A DNA stretch of 64,000 nucleotides from contig NZ_ML660058.1 in assembly GCF_007004665.1 (NCBI RefSeq), positions 186,001 through 250,000 of the forward strand. The letters run 5' to 3'. Of this stretch, positions 8,384-21,008 are shown one piece after another (position 1 is the first letter of the stretch; each line of letters opens with the position of its first letter). The notes under the pieces are model-generated. The model was not told where the DNA came from and did no database searches. It saw only the letters and a program-made list of their open reading frames with translations. Origin of the DNA: Denitrobaculum tricleocarpae (GTDB lineage Bacteria > Pseudomonadota > Alphaproteobacteria > Kiloniellales > Kiloniellaceae). The translations under genes were made by a program, and so were the position numbers.

Positions 8384-8878
8384 ATGATTAAACGGGCTCT
8401 GGAAGCCTTTTGCCAGGTCCTGCGGGTCGCCGTTGGCGTTCTCATCGCGGCGCTGATCGTGCCGGTGGCGATGCAGGTGATCGCCCGCTACACCGGTCTG
8501 ATCCCGGTCTATCTCTGGACCGAGGAACTGGCGAAATTCATTTTCATCTGGATCGTGATGCTGGGCTCCATGATCGCGGTCTGGGAGGGCACGCACTTTG
8601 ATGTGCATGTGGTACCCGACGCGAGAACCCGCCTCGGCAAGCTGATCCAGCGTGGTTTTGTTCTCGCGATGGTCAGCCTCTTTGCGGTCCTCTTTGCCTA
8701 CTATGGCATCGGCTACGCGAAGTTCGGGTCGATCCAGCAGTCGGTGATGATGCAGGTTAACCTGCTGGTGATTTATATCACCGTGCCCCTTGCCGGGATC
8801 GGCTGGGCGCTCTTTGCGCTTTACCGCCTCTGGGAAGCGGTCTGTGACTTCCGTCAAACGCGCGGGGTGGCGGAATGA
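8384..8878 (+). CDS. dctQ: TRAP transporter small permease DctQ
   Basis: The 164-residue product has four predicted transmembrane segments and the typical DctQ pattern 'VIARYTGLIPVYLWTEELAKFIFIWIVMLG', with a Trp-Thr-Glu-Glu motif after helix 1. DctQ is the small subunit that joins DctM and couples the binding protein to sodium-driven uptake. An in-frame TTG lies four codons upstream; I chose the ATG at 8384, though neither has a strong ribosome binding site. The stop overlaps the dctM start as ATGA, so the two are translationally coupled. Confidence 0.9.
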   Translation: MIKRALEAFCQVLRVAVGVLIAALIVPVAMQVIARYTGLIPVYLWTEELAKFIFIWIVMLGSMIAVWEGTHFDVHVVPDARTRLGKLIQRGFVLAMVSLFAVLFAYYGIGYAKFGSIQQSVMMQVNLLVIYITVPLAGIGWALFALYRLWEAVCDFRQTRGVAE

Positions 8879-10185
8879 TTATCCCAACCGGCACGGCCTG
8901 CCTGATTCTGGTCGGCGGATTTGTGTTGCTGGTGGCTGCGCGCGTGCCGGTCGCCTTCGCCCTGGGCATCGCGACCATTCCGGTCGTGGCCCTCGACTTG
9001 CGTCTCACGCCGTTCCTGATCATGGACCGGATGTTTCAGTCCTATAACTCCTTCATTCTGCTGGCGGTGCCCTTCTTCCTGTTGGCCGCCAACCTGATGA
9101 ATTCCGGCAAGATCACCGACCGGCTGATCGAGCTGGCGCGGGTTTTGACCGGCTGGCTGCCCGGTGGCCTCGGGCAGGTGAATGTCGCGGTCTCCATGCT
9201 CTTCGCTGGGATCTCCGGCTCCTCCACCGCCGACGCCGCGGGCTGCGGCAAGATCCTGATCCCGGCCATGACCAAGCAGGGCTACGATCCGCGCTTCGCC
9301 GTGGCGATCACGGCCTGTTCCTCGGTCATGGGGGTGATCATTCCGCCCAGCATTCTCATGGTGGTCTGGGGCGGCGTCATGTCCATTTCGGTCGGTGCGC
9401 TGTTTCTGGCGGGCGCGATCCCCGGATTGATGATCGCGGCGGCGCTCATGGCGACCGTCTATACCTATGCCAGGATCTACGACTATCCGACCGCCGGACG
9501 GCCCACCTTGGGCGCATTCTGGCTCGCCTTCAAAGGCGCGGGCCTCGCGTTGCTGACCCCGGTCTTTGTGATCGGCGGCATTGTCGGCGGTATCGTGACC
9601 CCGACGGAAAGTGCCATCGTCGCGGCGTTCTATTCCTTCGTTCTGGGCTTTTTCGTCTACCGGACCATCTCGCCCCGCGAACTGGTCGGCGTGCTCTATG
9701 ACACCGGGCGTTTTGCCTCGATCTCGCTCTTTGCGATCGGAACGGCCTCGGCTTTCGGGTGGATGCTGTCTTTCTACAACGTACCCAGACTGATCGTCGG
9801 CCTGATGACGAGCCTCGAGTTCGGCCAGTTCGGCACCGCACTGGTGATCGCCGCACTCTTTCTGCTCTTCGGTCTCTTTATCGATGCGATCCCCACCATC
9901 ATCATCCTGGGCACGGTTCTCTTTCCGGTCGCGACCGCGGCGGAGATTCATCCGGTGGCCTTCGCGATCATCGGCATTGTGTCGCTGGCCTTCGGACTGG
10001 TGACGCCGCCCTACGGCCTCTGTCTCTTGATCTCCTCGTCGATCGCAGGTCTCAATGTCGTGCAGGTGTTGCGCGACGTGGTGATCATTCTGCTGCCTAT
10101 GCTGGCGATCCTGCTCACGATTATTCTGCTGCCCGAAATCGTGCTCTGGCTGCCGAAGCTCCTGCTGCCCGGTTCCGTAAAGTAG
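8875..10185 (+). CDS. dctM: TRAP transporter large permease DctM
   Basis: This 436-residue hydrophobic protein is the TRAP large subunit, with about 12 membrane segments. Recognisable family segments are 'FLLAANLMNSGKITDRL', 'AGISGSSTADAAG' near residues 113-125, and 'VIIPPSILMVVWG'. It forms the sodium-coupled channel that moves solute released by DctP. It overlaps dctQ by four bases and ends the operon; a bidirectional hairpin separates it from the convergent hydantoinase gene. Length and content are normal for the family. Confidence 0.94.
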   Translation: MIIPTGTACLILVGGFVLLVAARVPVAFALGIATIPVVALDLRLTPFLIMDRMFQSYNSFILLAVPFFLLAANLMNSGKITDRLIELARVLTGWLPGGLGQVNVAVSMLFAGISGSSTADAAGCGKILIPAMTKQGYDPRFAVAITACSSVMGVIIPPSILMVVWGGVMSISVGALFLAGAIPGLMIAAALMATVYTYARIYDYPTAGRPTLGAFWLAFKGAGLALLTPVFVIGGIVGGIVTPTESAIVAAFYSFVLGFFVYRTISPRELVGVLYDTGRFASISLFAIGTASAFGWMLSFYNVPRLIVGLMTSLEFGQFGTALVIAALFLLFGLFIDAIPTIIILGTVLFPVATAAEIHPVAFAIIGIVSLAFGLVTPPYGLCLLISSSIAGLNVVQVLRDVVIILLPMLAILLTIILLPEIVLWLPKLLLPGSVK

Positions 10186-10223
10186 AGTTGGCGTGATCCT
10201 TTTAACGAGACCGCTTTTGGCAC

Positions 10224-10254
10224 AATAAAACAAACCCCGCCACAATTGGCGGGG
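10224..10254 (-). terminator. Terminator of the hydantoinase gene (possibly bidirectional)
   Basis: A perfect 7-bp stem (CCCCGCC with GGCGGGG) around a six-base loop. On the minus strand it is followed by TTTGTTTTATT, a good intrinsic terminator for the gene ending at 10295. On the plus strand the T-run is weak, but it may also slow dctM transcription. Confidence 0.8.
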
Positions 10255-10294
10255 CTTGTCGTTCTGGAGTTCGGTCCGAGTTTTTTGAAGCCAA

Positions 10295-12429
<2,135 letters not shown>

Positions 12430-14874
12430 GTGTCTTGGGGAGGGGATTACCTCATCACCGATCCAAATAATCATGACTTGGCTGAAAGCATCCTTCGAAA
12501 TCGCGAAGACGTGTTGCAGCAGGTTATCGACAACGTTCCGGCGATGATTGCCTACATCGACACGGACCTCCGCTATCGCTTCGTCAATCAGCAGTATGTC
12601 GATCTGGTCGGCATCGATGCCGACGCTATCATCGGCAAAAGACCCGAAGAGTTCCTGGACTCCGAGGTTTTTGGGTTTGCGAGACCGATGATGGAGCAAG
12701 TCCTGACCGGCGTTGCCGTGCAGTTTGAAAACAAGATCATCCTGAAAGATGGCCGGCGATCTTGGGTTTCGGTGAAGTTCGCGCCTGACTTCGAGGCTGT
12801 GCCCTCTGCCCAAGCGGGCAAAGCCGAGCCTGAAAACCGGGTTGTCAGGGGATTCTACGCCCTGATGGTCGATATCGACGAGCGCAAGCGTGCCGAGGAG
12901 GCGCAGGAGGAGAGCGAGCAAAGATTTCGCGATATCGTCTCGGCTTCATCGGACTGGTTCTGGGAGTTGGACGCGGACTTCAAGATGTCCTACCTCTCCG
13001 ATCGGGCTGAGGTCGTCGGCGGTATCCAAATCGAGCAAATGATCGGCAAGACCCCCTGGAGTGTAAACGATCCCGATGGCCAGGATCGTTTCTGGCGGGA
13101 GTGCCGGGGGTTGATCGAGGCGCACGCGGCTTTCCGGGACCTGCGCTGCCAGTATAAAGGCAGTGCGGACGGCAAGGTCCATCATGCTGCGCTCAGCGGA
13201 CTTCCCTTGTTCGACGTTGCGGGCACCTTCATCGGCTACCGCGGCAGCGCGAACGATATTACCAAAGAACTCGACGCCATAAAGGAGCGGGAGCGGGTTC
13301 AGGATTTCTTCGTCAAGGCCCTGGAAATGCTGAACGTAAACTTCGCGCTCTACGACCCTGACGAAGTGATGATCTACCGGAACGATACCTTCAAGAAGTT
13401 TGCGAAGGGTGCCGGCTGGAACATCGGACTGGGCGATCGCTACGAAGATTTGCTGAAGGAAATCATGGCATCCGGCGCGGTCGAGGAGATGGTCGGACGC
13501 GAGCAGGAATGGATCGAGGAGCGTTTGCAGAGTTTCCGGGCGCTCGGGACCGATGAGCAGGGGGCGCATTTCCGGGTCAGGTACCGCTGGCTCGACGGCT
13601 CCATTCATTGGACCGACAGTAGCCGGATCCGCACGGCTGAGGGCTATACCCTGGCGGGCAACATCGACGTCACCGATCTGGTTGCCCGCGAGGAACAGCT
13701 CCGCCAGGCGCAGAAGATGGAAGCAGTCGGCCAACTGACCGGCGGCATTGCCCACGACTTCAACAACATCCTGGCGGTCGTGCTCGGAAATCTGGACCTC
13801 TTGACCGACCATCTCGACGAACTTCCCGAGTGCAGCAAACTTACCTTCAAGGCGATCAGGGCGGCGGAACGCGGGGCCCTGCTGACGCAGCGCCTCCTGG
13901 CTTTTTCGCGCCAACAGCCGCTCATGCCGACGCCCACCAACATCAATGCCCTGGTCAATGGCATCGAGGAACTGCTGCGCGGCGCACTGGGCGAGCAGCA
14001 CGAACTCGAATTCGTGCGCGCCGCCGGGTTGTGGCGCTGCGAGGTGGATCCTTCCCAGGTCGAAAACGCCGTCTTGAATCTGGCCATCAACGCGCGGGAT
14101 TCCATGCAAAGCGGTGGCAGGCTCACGATCGAGACGGCCAATGCCCATCTGGATGATGAGTATGCGGCAGCACAGGTCGAATTAAGTCCGGGTCAGTACG
14201 TGATGCTGGCGGTCACAGATACCGGTTGCGGAATGCCGCCCGATGTCAAAGCGCGTATTTTCGAGCCGTTCTTTACAACCAAGGAGATCGGTCAGGGCAG
14301 CGGGCTTGGTCTCAGTATGGTGTACGGGTTTGTCAAACAGTCCGGGGGACATATATCCGTTTATAGCGAGGAAGGCGAAGGCACGACCATCAAGATCTAC
14401 CTTCCGCGGGCGATCGGGCAGGATGAGCCGAATGTCGTTCAATCCCATCGGCCGGGCGACAGCGCAGGCCGTGGTCAACGGGTCCTTGTGGTGGAGGATG
14501 AGCAGTTGGTGCGCGAACTGACCCGCGACCTGCTGGAAGACCTGGGTTACGCGGTGGTGACGGCGGATACGGGCCGCGCGGCTCTGGAGATTTTGGAGGG
14601 CGGCGAAGCCTTTGAGGTTTTGTTGAGCGATGCGGTCTTACCGGGTGGCATGAACGGACGGCAGCTGGCGGAGGCGGTGAAGGAGAGGTGGCCGGCCATG
14701 CGCGTGCTTTATATGTCCGGCTATACCGAGAACGCCATTATCCATCATGGCCGCCTGGACCGTGATGCGGTTCTTTTGCAGAAGCCTTTCCGCAAAAAGG
14801 ACCTGGCGCTGAAGATGCGCGAAGTCCTCACGCAGGAGATGCCCGAAGACAAGGCGAGGGATTGGGGAGATTAG
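12430..14874 (+). CDS. PAS-domain hybrid sensor histidine kinase with C-terminal receiver
   Basis: The 814-residue protein has no membrane segment, so it senses cytoplasmic signals. Domains in order: three PAS or PAS-like modules (about 16-155, 160-285, 290-415), a HisKA dimerisation helix with the phosphoacceptor His442 in '[10 protein letters not shown]', an HATPase_c domain with '[10 protein letters not shown]' (N box), 'DTGCGMPP' and '[12 protein letters not shown]', and a receiver domain from about residue 680 with acceptor Asp in '[10 protein letters not shown]'. The GTG start is the only candidate after an in-frame stop, but no clear Shine-Dalgarno precedes it; a TTG at 12478 is an alternative. 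The next gene, three bases downstream, encodes a stand-alone receiver and probably completes a phosphorelay. Confidence 0.92.
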   Translation: MSWGGDYLITDPNNHDLAESILRNREDVLQQVIDNVPAMIAYIDTDLRYRFVNQQYVDLVGIDADAIIGKRPEEFLDSEVFGFARPMMEQVLTGVAVQFENKIILKDGRRSWVSVKFAPDFEAVPSAQAGKAEPENRVVRGFYALMVDIDERKRAEEAQEESEQRFRDIVSASSDWFWELDADFKMSYLSDRAEVVGGIQIEQMIGKTPWSVNDPDGQDRFWRECRGLIEAHAAFRDLRCQYKGSADGKVHHAALSGLPLFDVAGTFIGYRGSANDITKELDAIKERERVQDFFVKALEMLNVNFALYDPDEVMIYRNDTFKKFAKGAGWNIGLGDRYEDLLKEIMASGAVEEMVGREQEWIEERLQSFRALGTDEQGAHFRVRYRWLDGSIHWTDSSRIRTAEGYTLAGNIDVTDLVAREEQLRQAQKMEAVGQLTGGIAHDFNNILAVVLGNLDLLTDHLDELPECSKLTFKAIRAAERGALLTQRLLAFSRQQPLMPTPTNINALVNGIEELLRGALGEQHELEFVRAAGLWRCEVDPSQVENAVLNLAINARDSMQSGGRLTIETANAHLDDEYAAAQVELSPGQYVMLAVTDTGCGMPPDVKARIFEPFFTTKEIGQGSGLGLSMVYGFVKQSGGHISVYSEEGEGTTIKIYLPRAIGQDEPNVVQSHRPGDSAGRGQRVLVVEDEQLVRELTRDLLEDLGYAVVTADTGRAALEILEGGEAFEVLLSDAVLPGGMNGRQLAEAVKERWPAMRVLYMSGYTENAIIHHGRLDRDAVLLQKPFRKKDLALKMREVLTQEMPEDKARDWGD

Positions 14875-14877
14875 GTA

Positions 14878-15282
14878 ATGCAACAGCGATTACTCGTCCT
14901 CGACGACGAACCGGAGTTTTGCGAATACGTGCGCAAGGTTGCCGAGCAGGAAGACTACATCGTTGAAACCATTCAAGACTCGCGGGACTTCCAGGAGCGC
15001 TACGATGCCTTCAATCCGACCCTGATCGTTCTGGATCTGGTGATGCCCAACATGGATGGCATCGAGATTATCCGCTGGCTGTCGTCCAAGGAACGCCCCG
15101 TGCATGTTGTTCTGGCCACGGGCTACAACCCGCGTTACGCCATGATGGCGGACAAGCTTGCGATGGGCCACTCCAAGCATTTGAAGATCAGCCCGATCGC
15201 AAAGCCGGTGCGCATAGATACTCTGCGGCAAATCCTGCGTCAGGATTGTCAGCGTGATCTTTCCGTCGAGTCAGAAACCTGA
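14878..15282 (+). CDS. Single-domain response regulator
   Basis: This 134-residue protein is a receiver domain alone: the acidic pocket in 'VLDDEPEF', phosphoacceptor Asp53 in 'VLDLVMPNMDG', the Thr in 'LATGYN' and the Lys in 'PIAKPV'. It has no output domain. It begins three bases after the hybrid kinase stop, so the two are co-transcribed and the kinase is the likely partner. It may carry phosphate to a distant phosphotransfer protein or act by protein contact. Confidence 0.92.
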   Translation: MQQRLLVLDDEPEFCEYVRKVAEQEDYIVETIQDSRDFQERYDAFNPTLIVLDLVMPNMDGIEIIRWLSSKERPVHVVLATGYNPRYAMMADKLAMGHSKHLKISPIAKPVRIDTLRQILRQDCQRDLSVESET

Positions 15283-15345
15283 TCTCATTCGAACGTCAAA
15301 CCCTCCTGGTCGCTACGATCTGAGGCAGGAGAGCAAGTCCACGGC

Positions 15346-16356
15346 CTAAAAGCCCTCGACGACAATCTTGCCTTTGGCCGTGCCTGCTTCGATCAGGGCG
15401 TGGGCCTTGCGCAGGTTCTCGGCGTTGATCGGTTTCAGAACTTCAGCGACCGTCGTGCGGATATGCCCGGCGTCGATTTCCGCAGCCACATGATTGAGCA
15501 GATGATGCTGCTCGATCATGTCGGGGGTCTGGTGCATGGCCCGGGCGAACATGAATTCCCAATGCAGGCTCGCCGCCTTCATCTTCATGCCGGCCATGGG
15601 CATGGGCAAGTCCGTGTCGTCGATGGAGACAATGCCGCCCTGGGGCCGGATCAACTCGACCGCTTCCTCCCAGTGCCGCATATCGTTGAAGATCGCAATG
15701 TGATCGACGTGCTGAAAACCCAGAGCATGGACCTGTTCGACCATGGGCTCGCGATGATTGACCACATGGTCCGCGCCCAGCTCCTTGACCCAGGCAATGG
15801 TCTCGGGACGGGAGGCGGTGGCAATCACGGCCAATCCGGCGCGCTTCGCCAATTGAATTCCGATCGAGCCCACACCGCCTGCGCCGCCGACCAGAAGGAT
15901 AGACTGGCCTTTGTCCGCGCCGTCACGGTCAATGCCAAGGCGGTCGAAAAAGGCCTCATAGGCAGTAATCGCGGTGAGCGGAAGGGCGGCGGCTTCCGCA
16001 TGGCTGAGCGACTGCGGTTTCTTTCCGACGATGCGCTCATCGACCAACTGGAACTCCGCGTTGCTGCCGGGGCGGGTGATGTCGCCCGCGTAGTAGACTT
16101 CGTCGCCGGCCTTGAAGAGCGTGACACTGGGGCCGACCGCCTCAACCACGCCGCTGGCATCCCAACCCAGGACACGCGGGCCGTCCAACGGCTGGTCCTT
16201 TGGCGCCCGCACCTTGGTGTCAACCGGGTTCACCGCGATCGCCTTGACCGCGACCAGGATATCGTGGTCTTCGGCGACAGGCTTGGGAAGCTCCGTATCG
16301 ATGAAGGACTCCGGATCGTCAATCGGCAGGTAACGGGTCAGGGCAACGGCTTTCAT
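15346..16356 (-). CDS. Zinc-type alcohol dehydrogenase-like / quinone oxidoreductase (MDR family)
   Basis: This medium-chain dehydrogenase/reductase of 336 residues starts at MKAVALTRYL, preceded by GGAGATC at good spacing; an upstream in-frame ATG would add 22 residues unlike the family. The NADPH-binding motif is 'LVGGAGGVGSIGIQLAK'. Structural zinc cysteines are missing, as in the ZADH/YogA-type quinone oxidoreductase group. It probably reduces quinones or reactive carbonyls with NADPH in the cytoplasm. It is divergent from a LysR gene that would normally regulate it, but that gene is interrupted, so control of this enzyme may be altered. Confidence 0.9.
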   Translation of the reverse strand: MKAVALTRYLPIDDPESFIDTELPKPVAEDHDILVAVKAIAVNPVDTKVRAPKDQPLDGPRVLGWDASGVVEAVGPSVTLFKAGDEVYYAGDITRPGSNAEFQLVDERIVGKKPQSLSHAEAAALPLTAITAYEAFFDRLGIDRDGADKGQSILLVGGAGGVGSIGIQLAKRAGLAVIATASRPETIAWVKELGADHVVNHREPMVEQVHALGFQHVDHIAIFNDMRHWEEAVELIRPQGGIVSIDDTDLPMPMAGMKMKAASLHWEFMFARAMHQTPDMIEQHHLLNHVAAEIDAGHIRTTVAEVLKPINAENLRKAHALIEAGTAKGKIVVEGF

Positions 16357-16489
16357 GATGATCTCCATCCAATTTACGCGGGTTTGCAGGACAACAGCCG
16401 ACGGGCCTGAGGTCTTCTCCAATCTAGTTCTTGTCGAGAGCAGAATTAATTGCGAGAAAACAGGAATGATAATTCGGAAATTCTGAATA

Positions 16490-17377
16490 ATGGACCGGCT
16501 TGATACACTCGCTTTGTTCCTGCGGATCGTTGAAAAGGGCGGCCTGGCCGCCGCAGGCCGCGATTTCAGCCTGTCACCGGCGGCGGTGACAGAGCGCTTG
16601 GCCGGGTTGGAGGCGCACTACGGCGCGCGGCTGCTGAACCGTACGACGCGCTCAATCAGCCTGACCGACGAGGGACGTGTGCTCTTGGAAGGTGCCCGTG
16701 ATCTGGTCAGTGAGGCCAAGGATCTGGAAGCCCGTGTGCGCCTCGGTGTCGAGCGGCTTTCAGGACCGATCCGGATCAGCGCACCCTTTGACCTCGGGCG
16801 TCACCGGGTCGCCCGGACGCTGGACCGTTTCATGGCGGCGCATCCGGATGTCACTGTGGATCTTTCCCTCACCGACGGCTATGTCGATCTGGTCGCCCAG
16901 GGCCACGACCTGGGGATTCGGTTCGGGGATTTGAAAGATTCATCGCTCCATGCCCGAAAGCTGGGCGACAATCGCCGCCTGGTCTGCGCCTCGCCAGACT
17001 ATTTGAAACGCCACGGCACGCCCGAACATCCCGGCGACCTCGCGGATCACAACTGCCTGCTCATGCGTTTCGGCGAAAACATCGATTAGGAATGGCCCTT
17101 CATGCTGGAGGGAAAGCGCAGGATCTTTGTCGTCCGGGGCACCCGGCTCGCTAACGATGGCGAGCTGGTGCGGCGCTGGTGCTGCGAAGGACACGGGATC
17201 GCGCTGAAGTCGAACTGGGACATCGGCGAGGATCTGGCGGCGGGCAGGGTGGTCGAACTGCTCCCGGCGTTCGAGCCGCCGCCCTCGTCGCTGCAGGTCA
17301 TCTATCCCGGCGGACGCAAGCTGCCGAAGCGGGTGCGCGCCCTGATCGACGCCCTCTGTGAAGATTTCGCGGCCTAG
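16490..17377 (+). pseudogene. LysR family regulator interrupted by an in-frame amber codon
   Basis: The first 199 codons encode a LysR N-terminal helix-turn-helix (from 'MDRLDTLALFLRIVEKGGL' to about residue 60) and the first lobe of the effector domain. A TAG at 17087-17089 interrupts the frame after GENID. The same frame then continues, without a shift, as EWPFMLEGKRR through the rest of the effector domain to the stop at 17377. Together the pieces make a normal 295-codon LysR protein. A single C-to-T change (CAG to TAG) would explain it. The truncated product would keep DNA binding but lack a complete ligand domain. The gene is divergent from the alcohol-dehydrogenase-like gene. Confidence 0.85.
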
Positions 17378-17388
17378 AAGCCTTCAAC

Positions 17389-19482
17389 CTAACCCGCCAG
17401 GTCCAGCTTCTCGATCTGGCCTCTGGTTTCGGAAATCAGGTTGCCGATCTCGGTCGCCGATCCGGACGAGCGGCCGGCCAGCTCCCGGACTTCCTCTGCG
17501 ACCACGGCGAAGCCGCGGCCGTGCTCGCCGGCGCGGGCGGCTTCGATCGTCGCGTTGAGCGACAGCAGGTTGGTCTGGGACGAGAGCTGGTTGATCTGCG
17601 AAGCGACGCCGTCGATCCGGTCGAGAACGCCCGACATCAGGTCGGTCGACTGTGCGATGGCGACGCGCCGTGAGGTCGCGTCCGAGGCATTCATGACGAT
17701 CCGGTCCAGTGCGCCCGATACGTCCATGATCGGCTGGAAGGTGGCCGACAGCCAGATGGTCTCACGGGCGCTGTTCTCCAGCGAAAACTCCTTGGCCACG
17801 GGCGCGCCGCGTTTCAGGTTCTGCTGCTCGTCGTTGGTGACGTATTTTGAAAGGCTGAGCATAGCGGAATCGCTGCTGTCGGTTTTCAGGAGCTCCTGTG
17901 CGAAGGAATTAACGTCTGCGACCTGGCCGTTCGCATTCCACTCGATAACCGCGTTGGAGCGCCGGATGGCTTCGATGCGGGCATTGGACGCCAGGGCATC
18001 CAGCTTGGTTTCGGTGATATTGGCCTGAACCGAAATGAACTTGTTGAGCTTTCCGCTTTTGTCGAAGACCGGATTGATCGAGAGTGAAATCCAATAGGGT
18101 TCTCCACTCGCGGAATAGTTCAGGATTTCCTCATAGAAGGGTTGCTGGGCCTGAATCTTCTCGCGGATACGCGCGACCGTCTCCTGGGACGTGTGTGCAC
18201 CCTGCAGAACGTCGCCGGGCTTCTTGCCCTGAACCTGTTCGAGATCGTAACCGGTCAACCTGGTAAAGCCGGGATTGACGTACTCGATCAGGCCTTCGGG
18301 GCCTGTGATGACCACCGAGTTGTCGGTTTCGTTGGCGACCAGTGAGAGCAGCTTGAACTGTTCCCGGCGCCGGACGTCCTCGTCCACGTCCTTCACAAAG
18401 GCGGTGTAGACGATCTCTGTGTCCAGCTTGACCTTCGACAGCGAAAGCGCGCCCCAGACCCGCGTGCCGTCCTTGCGTTGAACCTCGACTTCGCGGCTGG
18501 TCCCGACAATTTTGTCCTGGCCCGTGGTCCGGTTGGCATTCACTTTCTCGTCGTGGCTTGCCTGGATTTCGTCGGGCACCAGCATCTTGACGTTCTGGCC
18601 CAGGACCTCGTTGCGGCTATAGCCCCAGAGCTGTTCGGCGGCGGCATTGAAGAAGGTCACGATGTTGTTTTCATCGATGGTGACCACCGCATCCAATGCC
18701 TGCTCGAGGGTCTGGTTGATCATCTCGCGCGCTTTGCGCTCTTCGGTGATGTCTTTCACGAAGGCGGTGTAGCTGATCTGTCCGCCTACATCGACTTTGG
18801 AGAGCGAGAGGTTGGCCCAAATCCGGTTGTTGTCCTTGCGTTGGATCTCGACGTCCCGGGAGGTGCCGACAATCTTGTCCTGGCCCGTCGTCCGGTTGGC
18901 GTCGACCAGTTCGTCATGTCCGGCGCGGATTTCGTCGGGCACCAGCATCTTGACGTTCTGCCCCAGGACCTCGTCACGACCGTAGCCCCAGAGCGTCTCT
19001 GCGGCGGCGTTGAAGAAGGTCACGATGTTGTTGTGGTCGATCGAGACGACCGCGTCGAGGGCCTGCTCCAGGGTCTGGGTAATCCTCTCGCGCGATTCGC
19101 GTTCCTTTGTGATGTCTTTGACAAAGGCGGTATAGGTGATGCTCTTGCCGTGCTTGACTTTTGACAGGGACAGGTTGGCCCAGATACGGCTGTCGTCCTT
19201 GCGTTGGATTTCCACGTCCCGCGATGTGCCGACGATCTTGTCCTGGCCCGTCGTCCGGTTGGCGTCGACCAGTTCGTCATGCCCGGCACGGATTTCTTCC
19301 GGCACCAGCATTCTGACATTCTTGCCGATGACTTCCCCGCGCGCGTAGCCCCAGAGCTGCTCCGCCGCCTTGTTGAAGAAGGTAACCCGGTTCTTCGCGT
19401 CGATCGATACGACCGCATCGAGCGCCTGCTCCAGCGTCTGGTCCACAGCGCTTTTCCGTAAAGAAAAAATTCGTCCAAGCAT
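17389..19482 (-). CDS. Soluble multi-PAS methyl-accepting chemotaxis protein
   Basis: The 697-residue protein lacks membrane segments. It begins with three almost identical PAS modules of 121 residues each (15-135, 136-256, 257-377). A fourth, different PAS follows ('[23 protein letters not shown]', about 385-500) and then a fifth degenerate one. It ends in a short chemoreceptor signalling tip containing '[29 protein letters not shown]' (in segments), the region that binds CheA and CheW. Such receptors usually sense redox or energy through heme or flavin in PAS domains. The Cys of LOV domains is absent at the equivalent [10 protein letters not shown] site. The signalling domain is much shorter than in membrane receptors. 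Confidence 0.9.
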   Translation of the reverse strand: MLGRIFSLRKSAVDQTLEQALDAVVSIDAKNRVTFFNKAAEQLWGYARGEVIGKNVRMLVPEEIRAGHDELVDANRTTGQDKIVGTSRDVEIQRKDDSRIWANLSLSKVKHGKSITYTAFVKDITKERESRERITQTLEQALDAVVSIDHNNIVTFFNAAAETLWGYGRDEVLGQNVKMLVPDEIRAGHDELVDANRTTGQDKIVGTSRDVEIQRKDNNRIWANLSLSKVDVGGQISYTAFVKDITEERKAREMINQTLEQALDAVVTIDENNIVTFFNAAAEQLWGYSRNEVLGQNVKMLVPDEIQASHDEKVNANRTTGQDKIVGTSREVEVQRKDGTRVWGALSLSKVKLDTEIVYTAFVKDVDEDVRRREQFKLLSLVANETDNSVVITGPEGLIEYVNPGFTRLTGYDLEQVQGKKPGDVLQGAHTSQETVARIREKIQAQQPFYEEILNYSASGEPYWISLSINPVFDKSGKLNKFISVQANITETKLDALASNARIEAIRRSNAVIEWNANGQVADVNSFAQELLKTDSSDSAMLSLSKYVTNDEQQNLKRGAPVAKEFSLENSARETIWLSATFQPIMDVSGALDRIVMNASDATSRRVAIAQSTDLMSGVLDRIDGVASQINQLSSQTNLLSLNATIEAARAGEHGRGFAVVAEEVRELAGRSSGSATEIGNLISETRGQIEKLDLAG
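18352..19440 (-). repeat. Three tandem 363-bp PAS-coding repeats
   Basis: Copies run approximately 19078-19440, 18715-19077 and 18352-18714. They encode 121-residue PAS modules that share long identical stretches, including the [14 protein letters not shown] block in all three. The DNA is also highly similar, which points to recent internal duplication or gene conversion. Confidence 0.9.
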
Positions 19483-20043
19483 GATCCGACAGTCCCTGGT
19501 GTAGTACGATGGTATGTTTCGTTGTTTAAGTAATTACAAGATTTTCTATAAATATAAGATTAATGATCAGACGCTTCATCCGCTGGTTTTAGCAGTCTTA
19601 ATGCAATTAATCGTAATCGTGGAATTTTGATTTCTGTTTCTATTTTAAGTAAATACAATGACGTGGTGAGTTCTAATTATTGGTGTGCTTGTCCGTTCGT
19701 TTGATTTTCGGCTGAATAGCGTTGAAGGTTATTTGTTTCAAGCATGGCGGTACTGGAAAGACACGAGGCAGGCCGAAAAACAACCGGGAGAAACGGAAGC
19801 AGCATTAATGAGATCATTGCAAATCAGGGCCGCTGAGATTTGACGGCATCTGACGAGAAACGACCGAGACAGCAGGGCGGTCGCCCCGGGGTGTTCAGCC
19901 GATGAACGACGGGATAGCAGGAATAACCCCGCCACCTTGTCGCTTTGGGCGATGGCGTGCGATACAATCGGAAACTGGGGCAGGGGTCTGGGGCGGCGTC
20001 GGGTGGCCCGGACCCAAAAATACTATGGGGGAGATCAGGAAAG
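19483..20043. other. Intergenic region, AT-rich in its first half
   Basis: About 560 bases separate two divergent genes. The first 260 bases are notably AT-rich and should contain the chemoreceptor promoter. I see no gene with a ribosome binding site, no RNA gene and no strong repeat. Confidence 0.5.
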
Positions 20044-20481
20044 ATGCTTTTTTCCGGTATCAATTACATTGCCGTGGTCGTGGCGGGGATCGCGTCCTTC
20101 GCCTTCGGCGCGGTCTATTACATGACGCTTGCCAGGCCCTGGATGGCGGCGATCGGCAAGACCGAGGAGCAGGTCAAGAGCGAGTCCTCGCCGGTGGTTT
20201 ACATCGTTGCGATCGTCTCCCAACTGGTGATGGCCTTCATGTTGGCGGCTGTGCTGGGACATATGATCCCACTTGGAAGCGGCGAGTCCTCCGCGCCGTC
20301 CGTCACTCTGGCCAACGGATTGGTCACCGGCTTTTGCATCTGGTTGGGCTTTGTTCTGACCACCATGCTGATCAATCACGGCTTTCAAGGCCAGAAACGC
20401 GCTCTGAGCGTCATCGACGGCGGCCACTGGCTTGGCGTGCTGCTGCTTCAGGGTGCGGTCATCGGCGCCTTCGGCCTCTGA
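20044..20481 (+). CDS. DUF1761 family membrane protein
   Basis: The 145-residue product has four predicted membrane helices and the DUF1761 pattern: an N-terminal helix with 'FAFGAVYY' followed by 'RPWMAAIGKTEEQV', a central 'LVTGFCIWLGFVLTTMLINHGFQ' and a final 'GGHWLGVLLLQGAVIGAF'. The family is common in bacteria and has no established function. AGGAAAG lies directly before the ATG. It is monocistronic and followed by an intergenic repeat array. Confidence 0.85.
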   Translation: MLFSGINYIAVVVAGIASFAFGAVYYMTLARPWMAAIGKTEEQVKSESSPVVYIVAIVSQLVMAFMLAAVLGHMIPLGSGESSAPSVTLANGLVTGFCIWLGFVLTTMLINHGFQGQKRALSVIDGGHWLGVLLLQGAVIGAFGL

Positions 20482-20565
20482 TCGTCCTTCCTTGCAATCA
20501 GCTTTCTTGACCACCTGGTCAGTTTCCGTCCAAGATTACCGCTCGATTTGTTCGCGGGTCGCACC

Positions 20566-20982
20566 GGACGAGGCAAAGCCGAGGACTAGCGCCGTTGAGG
20601 CGCGCAGCCCGAGCGGGGCTTGAGCGAAAAAGGGGATCGCTTTGCGAGACCCGAGAACCAGATGGCGCGCAGCCCGAGCGGCGCTTGAGCGAACACAAGG
20701 AGTTCGGCAAGGAACACCGGACGAGGCATCGCCGAGGACTAGCGCCGTTGAGGCGCGCAGCCCCAGCGGCGCTTGAGCGAACACAAGGAGTTCGGCAAGG
20801 AACACCGGACGAGGCATCGCCGAGGACTAGCGCCGTTGAGGCGCGCAGCCCGAGCGGCGCTTGAGCGAACACAAGGAGTTCGGCAAGGAACTCCGGACGA
20901 GGCATCGCCGAGAACTAGCGCCATTGAGGCGCGCAGCCCGAGCGGCGCTTGAGCGAAAACAAGGAGTTCGAAAACGAACTCC
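20566..20982 (+). repeat. 88-bp tandem repeat array with hairpin units
   Basis: A unit beginning GGACGAGGCATCGCCGAGGA recurs at 20719, 20807 and 20895, exactly 88 bases apart. A diverged, longer copy begins at 20566. Each unit holds an AGCGCCG/CGGCGCT inverted repeat. Its end pairs GGAGTTC with a degenerate GAACACC in early copies, with GAACTCC in the third, and as a perfect GGAGTTCG-AAAA-CGAACTCC hairpin at 20963-20982. The array fills the gap before the amidase gene. Continuous open frames through it come from its base composition and period and are not genes. Confidence 0.85.
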
Positions 20983-21008
20983 GAAAAAAAACTTACAGGA
21001 GTTTCACC

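Noticed and set aside
20519-20905. Repetitive minus-strand reading frame over the 88-bp array
   Set aside because: Open only because of repeat length and GC bias; no ribosome binding site and no plausible protein.
20566-20982. CRISPR array
   Set aside because: The units abut with no unique spacers and no cas genes are present, so it is a plain tandem repeat.
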